Assembly (NCBI GenBank): GCA_963840665.1
Contig: CAWIZO010000006.1
Location: forward strand, 434,001 to 498,000
Length of the DNA stretch: 64,000 nucleotides
DNA from: DATFTE01 sp963840665
GTDB taxonomy: Bacteria; Acidobacteriota; Terriglobia; Terriglobales; Acidobacteriaceae
Direction of reading: 5' to 3'
Below are positions 26,600 to 35,563 of the stretch, one piece after another. How positions within the stretch are numbered: the stretch's first letter is position 1; each line of letters begins with the position of its first letter. A program made the position numbers and the translations under genes. The notes below the pieces were generated by a model. That model had not been told where the DNA came from. It did not search any database and saw only the letters and a program-made list of their open reading frames with translations.

Positions 26600-26690
26600 T
26601 GTAGATTGTTGATTTTTGATTGTCGATTTAACCCGAGACCGACTCGGGTTCAAATCAACAATCAACAATCGAAAATCAACAATCCCTCAT
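26600..26690. repeat. Long inverted repeat, GATTGTTGATT family
   Basis: Arms made of GATTGTTGATTTTTGATTG (left) and AATCAACAATCGAAAATCAA (right) flank a GC hairpin ACCCGAG-ACCGA-CTCGGGT at about 26631-26649. The element could form a ~90-nt cruciform between the DUF2393-like gene and the end of tldE. Confidence 0.85.
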
Positions 26691-28077
26691 TCTCCGCCAA
26701 CAATCAAACCATCGACCCGAATCGTTGGACTGGCCATCGCTCCGCGGAATTCCAGGTCGTTGCCAATTTCTGAAATGTTGAAGAAGAGTTCTTTCAGATT
26801 GCCTGCAACCGTGATTTCTTCAACGGGAAATGTCAGCTCGCCGCCGGAGATCCAGAGGCCCGATGCGCCGCGCGAATAGTCGCCAGTTACAAGGTTTACT
26901 CCGTGTCCCAGAAATTCAGTGACGTAGAGTCCTTCTGGAATGGCGGCGATGATTTCTTTCGGCGTCTTAGTTCCCGGCTGCAGAAAATAGTTGCCGGGAC
27001 CGATGCCAGGCGTGCCCGCAAGTCCGCGGGAGGCATTGCCAGTTGTTTTGAGCCCGAGCTTCTTCGCGGTGTAGGTGTTCAGGAGATACGACTTCAGCAC
27101 GCCATTCTCGATCACCACCGTACGCCGGGAGGGAACGCCCTCGCTATCAAAGGGGCTGGTGCCGAAGCCTCCGGGCATCGTGCCGTCGTCAATGACGGTG
27201 ACATGGTCTCCCGCGATTTTTTCTCCCAGCTTGCCTGCGAGGAATGAAGCGCCGCGGTAGACCGAATCTCCATTCACGCCTTCGAAAATGTGGTCAAGAA
27301 TCGAGTTCGCGACCATGGGATCGAACACCACGGGCACTCTTGCGGTCTTTACTTTCTTTGCACCCAGTCGGCGAAGAGTTCGCTGCGCGGCGATGACTTG
27401 CCCACTTTTTCGGGCGCATCGAGGCGGCTCAAACTGCGCGCGACCGAAAACCAGTAGTCGCGTTGCATGGCGCCTTCCGGCGTCTGCGCGATTGGAATCG
27501 CTGCTACGCCGCAATAGGACCGCTGATATTCGCCGACAAACCCGTGAGAATTGGCTAGAACTTTGTGGCCGGTGGCAGCGTCGAACGACCCTCCTTCGGA
27601 ATTCTTGATGCGCGGGTCGTAATCGAGGGCAGCTTTTTCGGCCTTGCGCGCGTAGGCGATACGCTCTTCTCCAGGCAACGAGTAAACGTCGGAGTGATAG
27701 AGATCGAGATCGCCGGAGATTGCGCCCAGTTGGTCGGGCTCGGGAATTCCTCCGAACGGATCTTCCGATGTAATTTTCGAGAGCTCGAGCGCCGACTTCA
27801 CCATGCGGTCGAGGCCATCGCGCGAGAAATCGCTGGAATACGTGCTGGCTGCCCGCTTGCCGTTGAACACGCGCACGCCGATCGCCCGCGAGCCGGATTC
27901 CTTCAAGGTCTCGACTTGTCCCAAGCGGACGACGGTCGAGAATTCATCTCCTTCGCGAACGACGCATTCGGCGGCAGTCGCGCCGCCTTGCATGGCGCGG
28001 CGGACGATGTCCTGGGCTAGGTCTTTCAGGTCCGTTTCGAGTTTCGGGTTTCGAGTTTCGAGTTGGGTGTCTGGCAT
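26687..28077 (-). CDS. tldE: TldE/PmbA, regulatory partner of the TldD metalloprotease, one frameshift
   Basis: The N-terminal part (28077 to about 27400) has DIVRRAMQGGATAAECVVRE, LKESGSRAIGVRVFNGKRAA and SEGGSFDAATGHKVLANSHGF. After a shift near 27395 it continues LRRLGAKKVKTARVPVVFDP, GDHVTVIDDGTMPGGFGTSPFDSEG split over two strands, GNASRGLAGTPGIGPGNYF and EFLGHGVNLVTGDYSRGASG. It lacks the HExxxH zinc site, as expected for TldE. With TldD it forms a protease that trims unfolded peptides (microcin B17, CcdA in E. coli). The first ~15 residues (QLETRNPKLET) are encoded by a TCGAAAC-type repeat. Confidence 0.9.
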
Positions 28078-28097
28078 AAAAATTAAAACAAATTCTT

Positions 28098-28130
28098 AGC
28101 CGCGGATCTTCGCGGATTCACACGGATTCT
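28098..28130. repeat. Interspersed repeat CCGCGGATCTTCGCGGATTCACACGGATT
   Basis: A short repeat of GCGGATT units between tldE and tldD. Related copies lie at about 24765-24805 (upstream of selD) and, in frame inside mnmG, at about 10695-10735. Confidence 0.65.
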
Positions 28131-28184
28131 TCGATTGCTTAATCACTTCGCCACCGAAAGAATCAGACTAGGTGTGATGAAAAC

Positions 28185-29637
28185 TTACTGCATGAACCCG
28201 CCAACGTCTTTCTTGGCGGTTCCCCCGACGGTGAGGCGATCGACTTTGATGGTCGGGATACCGACGCCTACGGGCACAGCTTGTCCGTCTTTGCCGCAGG
28301 TGCCCACGCCTTCGTCGAGTTTCAGATCGTTGCCGACCATTGAAACGCGGGTCAATACATCAGGGCCGTTGCCGATCAGCGTCGCGCCTTTGATGGGAGC
28401 GGTGATGTGTCCATCTTCAATCAAATAGGCTTCAGAGGCGGAGAAGACAAACTTTCCATTGGTGATGTCGACCTGGCCGCCGCCAAAATTCACCGCGTAA
28501 ATCCCATGCTTCACTGAGTGAATAATGTCTTCCGGACTGTCTTCGCCTGCCAGCATGTAAGTGTTGGTCATGCGCGGCATGGGAATATGCTCGTAGCTCT
28601 CGCGGCGTCCATTGCCGGTGTCGGCCATACCCATCAGGCGCGCGGAAAGCTTGTCGCTCAGGTATCCCTTGAGAATGCCTTTCTCAATGAGCACTGTGTT
28701 TTGCGTGGGCTGGCCTTCGTCATCCACGTTGAGCGAGCCGCGGCGCCAGGGCATGGTGCCGTTGTCGACGACGGTGCACTTCTCGCTGGCCACGCGCTTG
28801 CCGATCAATCCGGCGAACGCTGAGGTCTGCTTGCGATTGAAGTCAGCTTCGAGTCCGTGGCCCACGGCTTCATGCAGCAACACGCCGGGCCATCCGGGAC
28901 CGAGGACCACTTCCATCTCCCCTGCGGGAGCTTCGCGGGCATCGAGTTGCAGAATCGACTGCCGCGCCGCTTCTTTCGCGAAATATTCGGGAGTCTTCTC
29001 GCCGAAGAAGAAGTCGAGGGCGACGCGTCCGCCGCCGCCGGAGCCTCCGCGCGCGGAGTTGCCCTCGGTTTTCGCGATGCAGGATACGTTCATGCGCGCC
29101 AGGGGCTGCGAGTCTTCGGCAAAAGTTCCATCCGATCCGACTACCAGAATGTTGCGCAATTCGTCGGCATAGCTGGCGCGAACTTCTTTAATTCGCGGAT
29201 CGTAAGCGCGCGCAGCTCTGGTCAGCTCGCATGACGAGTTCGACTTTGGCGGTGATTTCCGCATCGACCGAAGGAAGCGTCACGGGATACAGACTGCGTG
29301 CCGGCTTCTCCTGGAATCCAACCGTCGGAGTCTTTGCCGGGCCGCTGGCGATCAACGCCGCAGTGCGGGCCGCATGCAGAATACGCGCGGGAGAAAGATC
29401 GTCGGTATAGGCGTATCCGGTGCGCTCGCCGGAAATGACGCGAACGCCGCATCCCGCCGAAATTCCCTGCGAGGCCGACTTCACCATCGACTCATCGACC
29501 ATCAGCGAAGTCGACGAAAGATATTCAAAATAAAGGTCGGCGTAGTCGCCGCCCGCGGAAAGGGCCGCCGCCAGATAGCGCTCCAAGTCGTGCTCGGTCA
29601 CGCCGTAGTGCTCGAAGAAAAATCGATTTTTATCCAC
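28185..29637 (-). CDS. tldD: TldD zinc metalloprotease, one frameshift
   Basis: The N-terminus (29637 to 29230) reads FFFEHYGVTEHDLERYL and GCGVRVISGERTGYAYTDDL. After one extra base at 29229 is removed (ATGCGAGCTG to ATGGAGCTG) the frame continues ELTRAARAYDPRI. The zinc motif is LLHEAVGHGLEADF; also seen are TVVDNGTMPWRRGSLNVDDEG, in two parts, and TYMLAGEDSPEDII. It is the catalytic subunit of the TldD/TldE protease, which threads unstructured peptides into a buried active site. tldE is 108 bp downstream on the same strand, an operon arrangement. Confidence 0.93.
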
Positions 29638-29728
29638 GTTGTTTGGATGCCCGGAAGGGACGAAAGACTCCGCCGGGAAACCCCATTATCCCATACATGA
29701 GGACAGCGTTGATTTCACATTGATGACG

Positions 29729-29826
29729 TCATCCCGTAGCCGAAGGGCGAAGGGATCTGGCGCGCAGTGGCAAGACTCTTCTGGCACGCCAGATCCTCCT
29801 CGGCTAACGCCGACTCGGGATGACAT
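29729..29826. repeat. Full-length ~98-bp palindromic element (CATCCCG...CGGGATGACATC)
   Basis: Ends GACGTCATCCCGTAGCCGAA and GCCGACTCGGGATGACATC are inverted. Internal arms GGATCTGGCG and CGCCAGATCC pair as well. It lies between tldD and the divergent gene at about 29840. This looks like an intact member of the family whose fragments are found inside mnmG and dusB. Confidence 0.85.
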
Positions 29827-29839
29827 CGAGCTGGGGATT

Positions 29840-31442
29840 CGGTTCACCCGTCACAGACGTGGGACTGCGGTTTGCAAAATCTGAGGTGACACTCAGACTC
29901 TCGTCCGCACAGTGCAGGAGTTCCTCTCTGCCTCGCAGCAATGCAGTGGTCATCGAAGACGGCGCCGTTGCCTTCGATCTGGCGAGGCGAAGATTCGCGA
30001 TCTCCGACGATCACAACAAATGCCTGCTGCATCTGTGGTCGCGCGAGCGGAACGTTGTACGCCGCGTGGTTGAAGCGGAAGAGCGGCAACGACGCTTGCG
30101 TCTGGCCGTGCAGCGACTGGGACAGGCGAAACCGACAAGCTCGAAATTTGCCGCGAGCGCGACCGCCGTACTCCGACTGCGAAAAAGGCGGCGCGCGCCG
30201 CCTATCAACGTGCGCTTGAGAGGGTTTTGCATCGCCGCTTTCCCGGATTCACCTTGGGACACCTCAGCACGGCGATGGATCTGGAGCGATCGTTTGGTCC
30301 CATCTATGCTCGTGGCCTGTTGCGGCAGGGACAGGCGGCGTTTGCCGTGCTCGGCGTGAACGGGCAGGAAACGCAGGCATCGATCGACGCCGCGCTGACT
30401 TTCGGCATTCTCTGGCTCGACACCTGCCGCCAGACGCAGGCGGGAAAGAGCACGGTCGCAGGGATTGAAGCTTTTTCTGCCTGCGCAAAGTTCGGCGCTT
30501 ACGCGCGAGCGCATGGCGCATTTGCACCGCGAGGCCGCCAAGTGGCAACTGTACGAGTTTGATGAGCGCGAAGATTCGCTCCGGGAAGTCGATGTCTCCG
30601 ATCGCGGCAATGTCGCGACGCGCCTGGTGCACGCGACCGATGAGACGGCCGCTTTAGCGCGCTTTGCTGATCCCATCGCTTATGTTCGCCAGCTGATGCC
30701 TGAGGCGGAAATTGTGCTGCTCTCTCCGGCGGAAGCTGCGTTTCGCTGTCACGGACTGGAATTTGCCCGTGCCCGTCTCTCCACGAACCGGGATCGTTTC
30801 GCAGTACGCCGGAAGTGGTGTTTGGGCTGGGCGCCGGAGGAAAGAGTTCTCGAAGATCGCAACGCTTCGGAATTCGCCCGCCTGGTTCGCAGCATCGGCG
30901 AAGTGCGCCATCGGCAGGGCCCGCGCGATCACATGCTGTGGCGGATGCATCCCGAGCGCTGGCTGGAGTCGCTGGTCGTCAAAGATGTCTCGGCGCTCGA
31001 CGAGCGGCTTGATCCGCACGTGCGTCTATTCGCAGGTGCCGGCATTCTCCGCCTCCGATCGCGCCATGATTGACGTGCTGACCACGACGCGCCAAGGCCG
31101 CCTCGCCGTCGTCGAACTCAAAGCCGAGGAAGATATTCACCTGCCGCTGCAAGGTCTGGATTACTGGTCACGCGTGGAGTGGCATCGCGCCCGCATGGAG
31201 AGTTTCAACGCTTCGGATATTTTGCCGGGCGCGAGTTGAGCGACGAGCCACCGCTGCTGTTTCTGGTAGCTCCAGCGCTGCATGTGCATCCGACGACTGA
31301 CACGCTGCTGCACTATATCTCTCCGGAGATTCCCTGGGAGTTAATTGGGATCGATGAGCGGTGGAGGGAGGGAGTAAAGGGAGTGTTTCGTAAGCGGGCG
31401 GGGAGCGAAAAGCGCGCCTCGTGGCAGGCCGAAGGCCGGTGA
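29840..31442 (+). CDS. Uncharacterised ~500-aa protein with C-terminal PD-(D/E)XK-like nuclease motif, about four frameshifts
   Basis: Joined frames give one protein. The N-terminal part reads AVVIEDGAVAFDLARRRFAI, then HNKCLLHLWSRERNVVRRVVEAE. The middle part has ERVLHRRFPGFTLGHLSTAMDLERSFGPIYARGL (in segments), VLGVNGQETQASIDAALTFGILWLD and LFLPAQSSALTRERMAHLH. The C-terminal part reads DRAMIDVLTTTRQGRLAVVELKAEEDIHLPLQGLDYW (in segments) and SDEPPLLFLVAPALHVHPTT. The spacing Asp-x14-Glu-x-Lys (IDVL ... VVELKAEED) is a PD-(D/E)XK nuclease-type motif. Breaks lie near 30150, 30470, 31015 and 31205. The N-terminal start is uncertain. I do not know a function; nucleic-acid cleavage is an inference. 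Confidence 0.65.
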
Positions 31443-31519
31443 TGGGTGTAAATGGGGATGTTACGACAGTTACGAACGGCAGGCTCGCTTCTAGCAGGTA
31501 CTTGGCGGATAATGGGGCG

Positions 31520-31720
31520 ATGAAAGACCATAATGCGCCCCGACATCCCGGCCCTTGGCGCGTTATGCCGACAGACGCTGAGCTTGCCGGATTCATTGTC
31601 GCCATCGGCTTTATAGTGATGGGCGTAGTTGGCATTCCGATAATGAAATTCTTCCTGCTCGGAGCTGCCCTGCTTGGCGGCGGCGTGGCACTCTTGCTCC
31701 GCTTCACCAGAAAAGAATAG
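31520..31720 (+). CDS. Small membrane protein (66 aa)
   Basis: Starts at the ATG at 31520 (MKDHNAPRHPGPWRVMPTDA). Two hydrophobic helices follow (ELAGFIVAIGFIVMGVVGI and KFFLLGAALLGGGVALLL) before a basic end RFTRKE. It looks like a two-helix inner-membrane protein of unknown role. The small size and lack of homology knowledge limit confidence. Confidence 0.6.
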   Translation: MKDHNAPRHPGPWRVMPTDAELAGFIVAIGFIVMGVVGIPIMKFFLLGAALLGGGVALLLRFTRKE

Positions 31721-31830
31721 TAGGGGGACTCGGCGTACTTCCGCATCAGAACCGCTTATGAGCGTTATCGCGATTTATCATTGACTGACGGATTGTGACC
31801 CAACTTCGCTAAAGCAGTTAATAGATTCAG

Positions 31831-32364
31831 CTACCAAAATTTCCATTTGGACTTGCTTCCCGCAGCGGACCGCAATACTTCGAAGGTCCGCTCTACGGCT
31901 TCATCGTGTCGGAAGCCCACCAGTTCTTGTGCGACGCGAATGGGAATGTCGAAGATAAAGTCAACTTCGCGGTCCTCGCTGACACGCGCAAATTGTTCCA
32001 TTTGAATCTTTGGGAGCGATTGCGGCGGCGCTCCCTCAGTCAACAGGTGATCGCTTGCTTGCTGTGCATCGTGCACTATACGCCAGCTCAGATCGCCATC
32101 CCTAAGTGCAGCAACTGAGGCATACATAACGTGTTCCTCCACGTCGCAGATTATGACCTCCCCTTTGAGTTTCGATCTTGCATCGCGGAACTTCTTAGGC
32201 TCAAAGCGATCAGACCAGACAACTATCCAGTCGCCTATCCGCGTTGTGGACCACTCGCTCTCTGCGATTTCCTCCGTCTCGCCTGTCTTTTCGAGACCAA
32301 GTACATTAAGCGGCGAATTTTCCTTGCAGTCGCGAACAGCCAGCCAGCTAATGGCGAATCCCAT
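31831..32364 (-). CDS. Hypothetical cytoplasmic protein (MGFAISWLAV type)
   Basis: 177 aa from the ATG at 32364, preceded by GGAGAGG. Begins MGFAISWLAVRDCKENSPLN and contains IGDWIVVWSDRF, VIICDVEEHVMYASVAALRDG and DLSWRIVHDAQQASDHLL. It resembles a mixed alpha/beta protein with no signal peptide, metal motif or membrane segment. I recognise the opening motif as recurring in bacterial hypothetical proteins but can give no function. The surrounding stretch (31721-32733) has lower GC and weaker codon bias than the rest, which may mean recent acquisition. Confidence 0.6.
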   Translation of the reverse strand: MGFAISWLAVRDCKENSPLNVLGLEKTGETEEIAESEWSTTRIGDWIVVWSDRFEPKKFRDARSKLKGEVIICDVEEHVMYASVAALRDGDLSWRIVHDAQQASDHLLTEGAPPQSLPKIQMEQFARVSEDREVDFIFDIPIRVAQELVGFRHDEAVERTFEVLRSAAGSKSKWKFW

Positions 32365-32485
32365 ACGACGCCCTCTCCGATCAGAAGCTGCGGAAAATTC
32401 TAATCGGAAGCTGCCTTGATGGCGACAACTGTCAAAGTCAGGCGAATTCAAGTTTTGACATTTTCGACGTAAGAATCAGCCTTTC

Positions 32486-32692
32486 CTAATCAGAATCGAC
32501 AAGGGTCCACAGCGAAACTATTGCGGCGACCGCTGCCGCAAGCCACGAGACGGCGGACCATGAAATCTCCCACCGTGAGCCAGTGGAAGAGCTAATCTTT
32601 GCAAGAGATAAGGCCACAAGGAAAAAAGCAAGGCTACACAGTGCGACCAGTGTCCAAAGTCGCCATCCCGTCAGTACCCGTGGCCGTCGCAC
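32486..32692 (-). CDS. Putative small two-helix membrane protein (68 aa)
   Basis: Reads MRRPRVLTGWRLWTLVALCS, with hydrophobic stretches LWTLVALCSLAFFLVALSLA and SWLAAAVAAIVSLWTLV. A positive-inside N-terminus is visible. No family is recognised. It may belong to the same low-GC patch as the neighbouring 177-aa protein. Confidence 0.4.
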   Translation of the reverse strand: MRRPRVLTGWRLWTLVALCSLAFFLVALSLAKISSSTGSRWEISWSAVSWLAAAVAAIVSLWTLVDSD

Positions 32693-32773
32693 ATGAAACT
32701 TATGCGCTTATTGCGATACAACTTCGAGATTGAGTGACGTTAAAAGGCGTTTACCCTCAAAACCTCCATACAG

Positions 32774-33262
32774 TTACTCTACTGGCCACCCTCCCAGCGC
32801 CCGCTTCGCATCCACTAACTGCCCCAGGTGATAGGCGTTGTGATCGGCCACCAGCAAAGCCTCCCGCAGAGTCGTCTGCCCATCTCCTCCGGGAATCTTT
32901 GCGAACAGGTCGGTCTTCGGATCTTCCACCAGGTCGCGCATGGCCTTCAGGTCTTTGCGGAAATTCTTGATGCTGGTCTCCCAGGCCGACGCGCTTGGCG
33001 GCGCGGGACTCTTCGGCCAATATCCTTCCGGCCATTCGGGCGATTCGTGCTTGGGATTGCGGCTGAACTCGAGGATGTCCCATTGCCCCAGGCGCATGTG
33101 TTCCAGCAGCATCCATGGAGAATGCGGCAGGCCCACCGGCTTCTGTCCGCGCAACTTCACAGGAAAGTCTTTCACGACGTCGTCGAATTTCGCGTGCGCG
33201 CCGCCGCCGTCCAGCAGATAAACCACATGTTCGCGCAGAAGTTGGTCGTGCGTATCGGGCAT
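32774..33262 (-). CDS. DinB family protein
   Basis: 162 aa, intact. It is a DinB-type four-helix bundle with His ligands in WMLLEHMRLGQWDILEF and in VADHNAYHLGQLVDAKRAL (Asp-His-x3-His pattern). It is the third DinB-fold gene in the window. It is cytoplasmic and its precise reaction is unknown; family members include thiol S-transferases. It is followed by a palindromic repeat upstream of its start. Confidence 0.9.
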   Translation of the reverse strand: MPDTHDQLLREHVVYLLDGGGAHAKFDDVVKDFPVKLRGQKPVGLPHSPWMLLEHMRLGQWDILEFSRNPKHESPEWPEGYWPKSPAPPSASAWETSIKNFRKDLKAMRDLVEDPKTDLFAKIPGGDGQTTLREALLVADHNAYHLGQLVDAKRALGGWPVE

Positions 33263-33288
33263 GAAGACTCCTGTCGAGGCCTAGATTT

Positions 33289-33375
33289 CAATCGTCCCTA
33301 CGGGACTTACGCCTTGTTTGTGCGCTCACCTGGCGTTGAAACGCCGGGCTATTGGCAAGCGTCCCTCTGGGACGC
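33289..33375. repeat. Interspersed palindrome CGTCCCTACGGGACT...GGCGTTGAAACGCCGGGCTATTG
   Basis: Contains three short hairpins: GTCCCTACGGGAC, GGCGTTGAAACGCC and GTCCCTCTGGGAC. A copy in the opposite orientation lies at about 49870-49940 upstream of clpB. Confidence 0.8.
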
Positions 33376-33408
33376 GATTACGCGCAAGATGCAACTTCTT
33401 CGGACGCC

Positions 33409-34566
33409 TTACGAGCTTGGCATCTGCGTTGACAATTCCTCCGGCTTCTCGCCTTTATAGACCCGCGAAATCCCTCTTACGATGCGGCGCATGGGCAGCA
33501 CGCCCTTGTCATCGGCGAAAAAAATCTCGCCAACGCGCGTGCCCCGATAATACCAACGCTTCAGGATTGCCAGGTGCTCAGTGACTTCGAGCGCGCTTTT
33601 GCCTTCGGATGCAGGCATCCTCGTCAGCGCCTCCTGGATGCGCGCTTCCATTGACTGCGACTTGGTGTGCTCGGACGATTGGATGGGGAAGGTCAGCGGA
33701 CCCGCGATCCACGCGGCGTCGAAGCGAAAGAACGTAACGCAGTCATGCGCCGCGCTTGGCTGGACCACCAAGCCCGAAAGCCGATCGATGCGATGAACCA
33801 CCTCTGGCAAGGTCGCCAGGAGCGGCTTCAATTTGTCGAGCCGCGCATGATGCGCCGCGGCGTCTTCGAATTCGAGATTGGCCGACGCCTGCTCGCGCTG
33901 CAGCGAGATTTCACGCACCAGTGACTGGCCGCCAGAATCAAGGAAGTTCTGCACCCGCGCCACCTCGTTCTGATACTCGTCATCGGAGCATCCTTTGAAA
34001 CAAGGCGCGAGGCACATCTTCATCTCCGAATAAATGCAGCCAGGAAACGCAGGGTCAGGATGAAGATCGTCGACGCAGCGGCGCATCTTGAAGAAATCGA
34101 GTGAGTCGTTGGCAAACTTCTCCGCCGCCGCGCGCGACGCAAACGGACCGTAGTAGAGCGACTTCCCGTTGAGACGGCCGAGACGAATAGTAATCGAAGC
34201 ACGCGGATATTCATTCTCCAGATGCAGCTTAACCAATGGCGCGGGCCGGAGCCGCAGCCGGTCCGCGTACGTCTTCGAAAACACCGAACGCAGCAACCGG
34301 TAAAGTAGAAATCCAGACTCGAAATCGGACCCTGTGGCGGAATATTCGATCCAGCGCACGCGATGCCGCAAATTCAGTTTCTTGCTTTGTTCTGTGGGAG
34401 CGGCCAGCAAGCGCTGCAGTCGTCGCCGTAAGTTGGCAGTTTTGCTGACATAGGGCTCGGCGTTCGCGTCGTCTCCTCGAAGAAGGAAAACCGCCGGAGC
34501 TGCAGGGACGGCAGCAAAAAGTTCTGCGTCGTGGGCTGGGACGAACTCAAGACGTTCCGTCAGCAC
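33409..34566 (-). CDS. UvrC-like protein lacking the C-terminal endonuclease domain
   Basis: 385 aa against about 600 for UvrC. The N-terminal region (residues 20-75) resembles a degenerate GIY-YIG domain (AVFLLRGDDANAEPYVSKTANLRRRLQRLL, in part). The middle carries the UvrC Cys region (PGCIYSEMKMCLAPCFKGCSDDEY) and a UVR motif (ASANLEFEDAAAHHARLDKL). It ends after a short extension with no RNase H-like nuclease or HhH repeats. The classic GIY-YIG Tyr/Arg residues are weak (YVSKTANLRRR keeps part). It may be an accessory nucleotide-excision or Cho-like incision protein, or an inactive homologue. Confidence 0.8.
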   Translation of the reverse strand: MLTERLEFVPAHDAELFAAVPAAPAVFLLRGDDANAEPYVSKTANLRRRLQRLLAAPTEQSKKLNLRHRVRWIEYSATGSDFESGFLLYRLLRSVFSKTYADRLRLRPAPLVKLHLENEYPRASITIRLGRLNGKSLYYGPFASRAAAEKFANDSLDFFKMRRCVDDLHPDPAFPGCIYSEMKMCLAPCFKGCSDDEYQNEVARVQNFLDSGGQSLVREISLQREQASANLEFEDAAAHHARLDKLKPLLATLPEVVHRIDRLSGLVVQPSAAHDCVTFFRFDAAWIAGPLTFPIQSSEHTKSQSMEARIQEALTRMPASEGKSALEVTEHLAILKRWYYRGTRVGEIFFADDKGVLPMRRIVRGISRVYKGEKPEELSTQMPSS

Positions 34567-34581
34567 GAGGACATTCTAAGG

Positions 34582-34676
34582 GATTGTTGATTTTCGATTG
34601 TTGATTGTTGATTGAAAACCCGAAAGCCGAGGCCGGAGAGGTTTACTCAACAATCAAAAATCAACAATCAAAAATA
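34582..34676. repeat. Long inverted repeat, GATTGTTGATT family
   Basis: Left arm GATTGTTGATTTTCGATTG at about 34584, right arm CAACAATCAAAAATCAACAA at about 34649, with a GAAAGCCGAGGCCGGAG centre. It lies between the convergent/tandem ends of the UvrC-like and DnaC-like genes. Confidence 0.85.
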
Positions 34677-34678
34677 TG

Positions 34679-35430
34679 CTATCTGAAGCTTGCGCTTCTC
34701 AAGGTCTGCCGAAAATCCTGCCCTTCCATTTTGATGATCCGGCACATTTCGTGCAGGCGTGAGCGCATGCGCTCTCCGATGCGGTCACCGAGCGTTTCCT
34801 CGCGCGCCGCTCCACGCGGCGCCCGGCCACAACTCCTGCGGGCTTGTCATCGAAGTTCGTGGTGATGATCGTCGTGCGGTTGTCGTTGTAGCGTGTGTTC
34901 AGGATCAGGCTCACCGTGTCCCACACCCACTCGGTCGGCTTGACCGCGCCGAGCTCATCGAGCACCAGGACTTCGGTATCAAACACTGGTCGCAGCACAT
35001 CGAGTTCGGTGGCTTTCACGGAGTCGTTATACGAATTCTGAATCTGCTTCAGCAGTTCGCGGTAGTCGTAGAAGAGGCAAGCGATCCCTTTGCTGAGGAT
35101 CAGTTCACGGACAATGCCCACGGCGAGATGAGTTTTCCCCACACCAATGCTGCCAATCAGGAGCAGGCCGGTGCTATCCACCGGATACTCTTCCACAAAC
35201 TTGCAGGCAGCCATGCGGGCGCTTGCCAGCGCGCGATGCGGTCCATCGAACTCGAAGTTCGAGAGCTCGCAGTGTTCATAGCGTTTAGGAATTCGAGCCG
35301 CGCTCAGCAGCGACTCGGTGCGCGCCTGCACGCGGCAGTCACAGCGCGTGACTCGCCGGTCGGTGCCGCTTTGAATGGTTTTCCAGCCTGTGCCCTGACA
35401 CTGCGAACAAACTTCCACGGGAGCCTTCAG
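34679..35430 (-). CDS. DnaC/IstB-like ATP-binding protein, one frameshift
   Basis: The N-terminal zinc-binding part reads VEVCSQCQGTGWKTI and RRVTRCDCR. An AAA+ ATPase follows with Walker A GSIGVGKTHLAVGIVREL, Walker B VLVLDELGA and TTNFDDKPAG (sensor 1). A single-base change near 34812 restores ETLGDRIGERMRSRLHEMC and the stop at 34679. The start is unclear; the frame has no ATG near residue 1, so a CTG at 35430 or a lost upstream codon is possible. Relatives load the replicative helicase (DnaC/DnaI) or assist transposition (IstB); no transposase is present, so helicase loading is favoured. Confidence 0.85.
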
Positions 35431-35563
35431 TCGCCAGATTGACCTTGTTCGACTGTGCACCGGGCGGCGCAGATTGCGCAAGTGGAAAAACCGGTGCCTC
35501 TGTGCAGATGTTGTGGAGATGTGGACCACTCTGTGGAGGTGACGAGGAAAAGATCGAACACAA

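Noticed and set aside
34679..35430. IstB-type transposition helper (insertion sequence)
   Set aside because: No istA-like transposase or terminal inverted repeats flank the gene; a DnaC/DnaI-like role is more likely.
35508..35545. Three TGTGGA words next to the DnaC-like gene, considered as DnaA boxes
   Set aside because: None matches TTATCCACA with fewer than two mismatches, and spacing is irregular; no AT-rich unwinding region is near.
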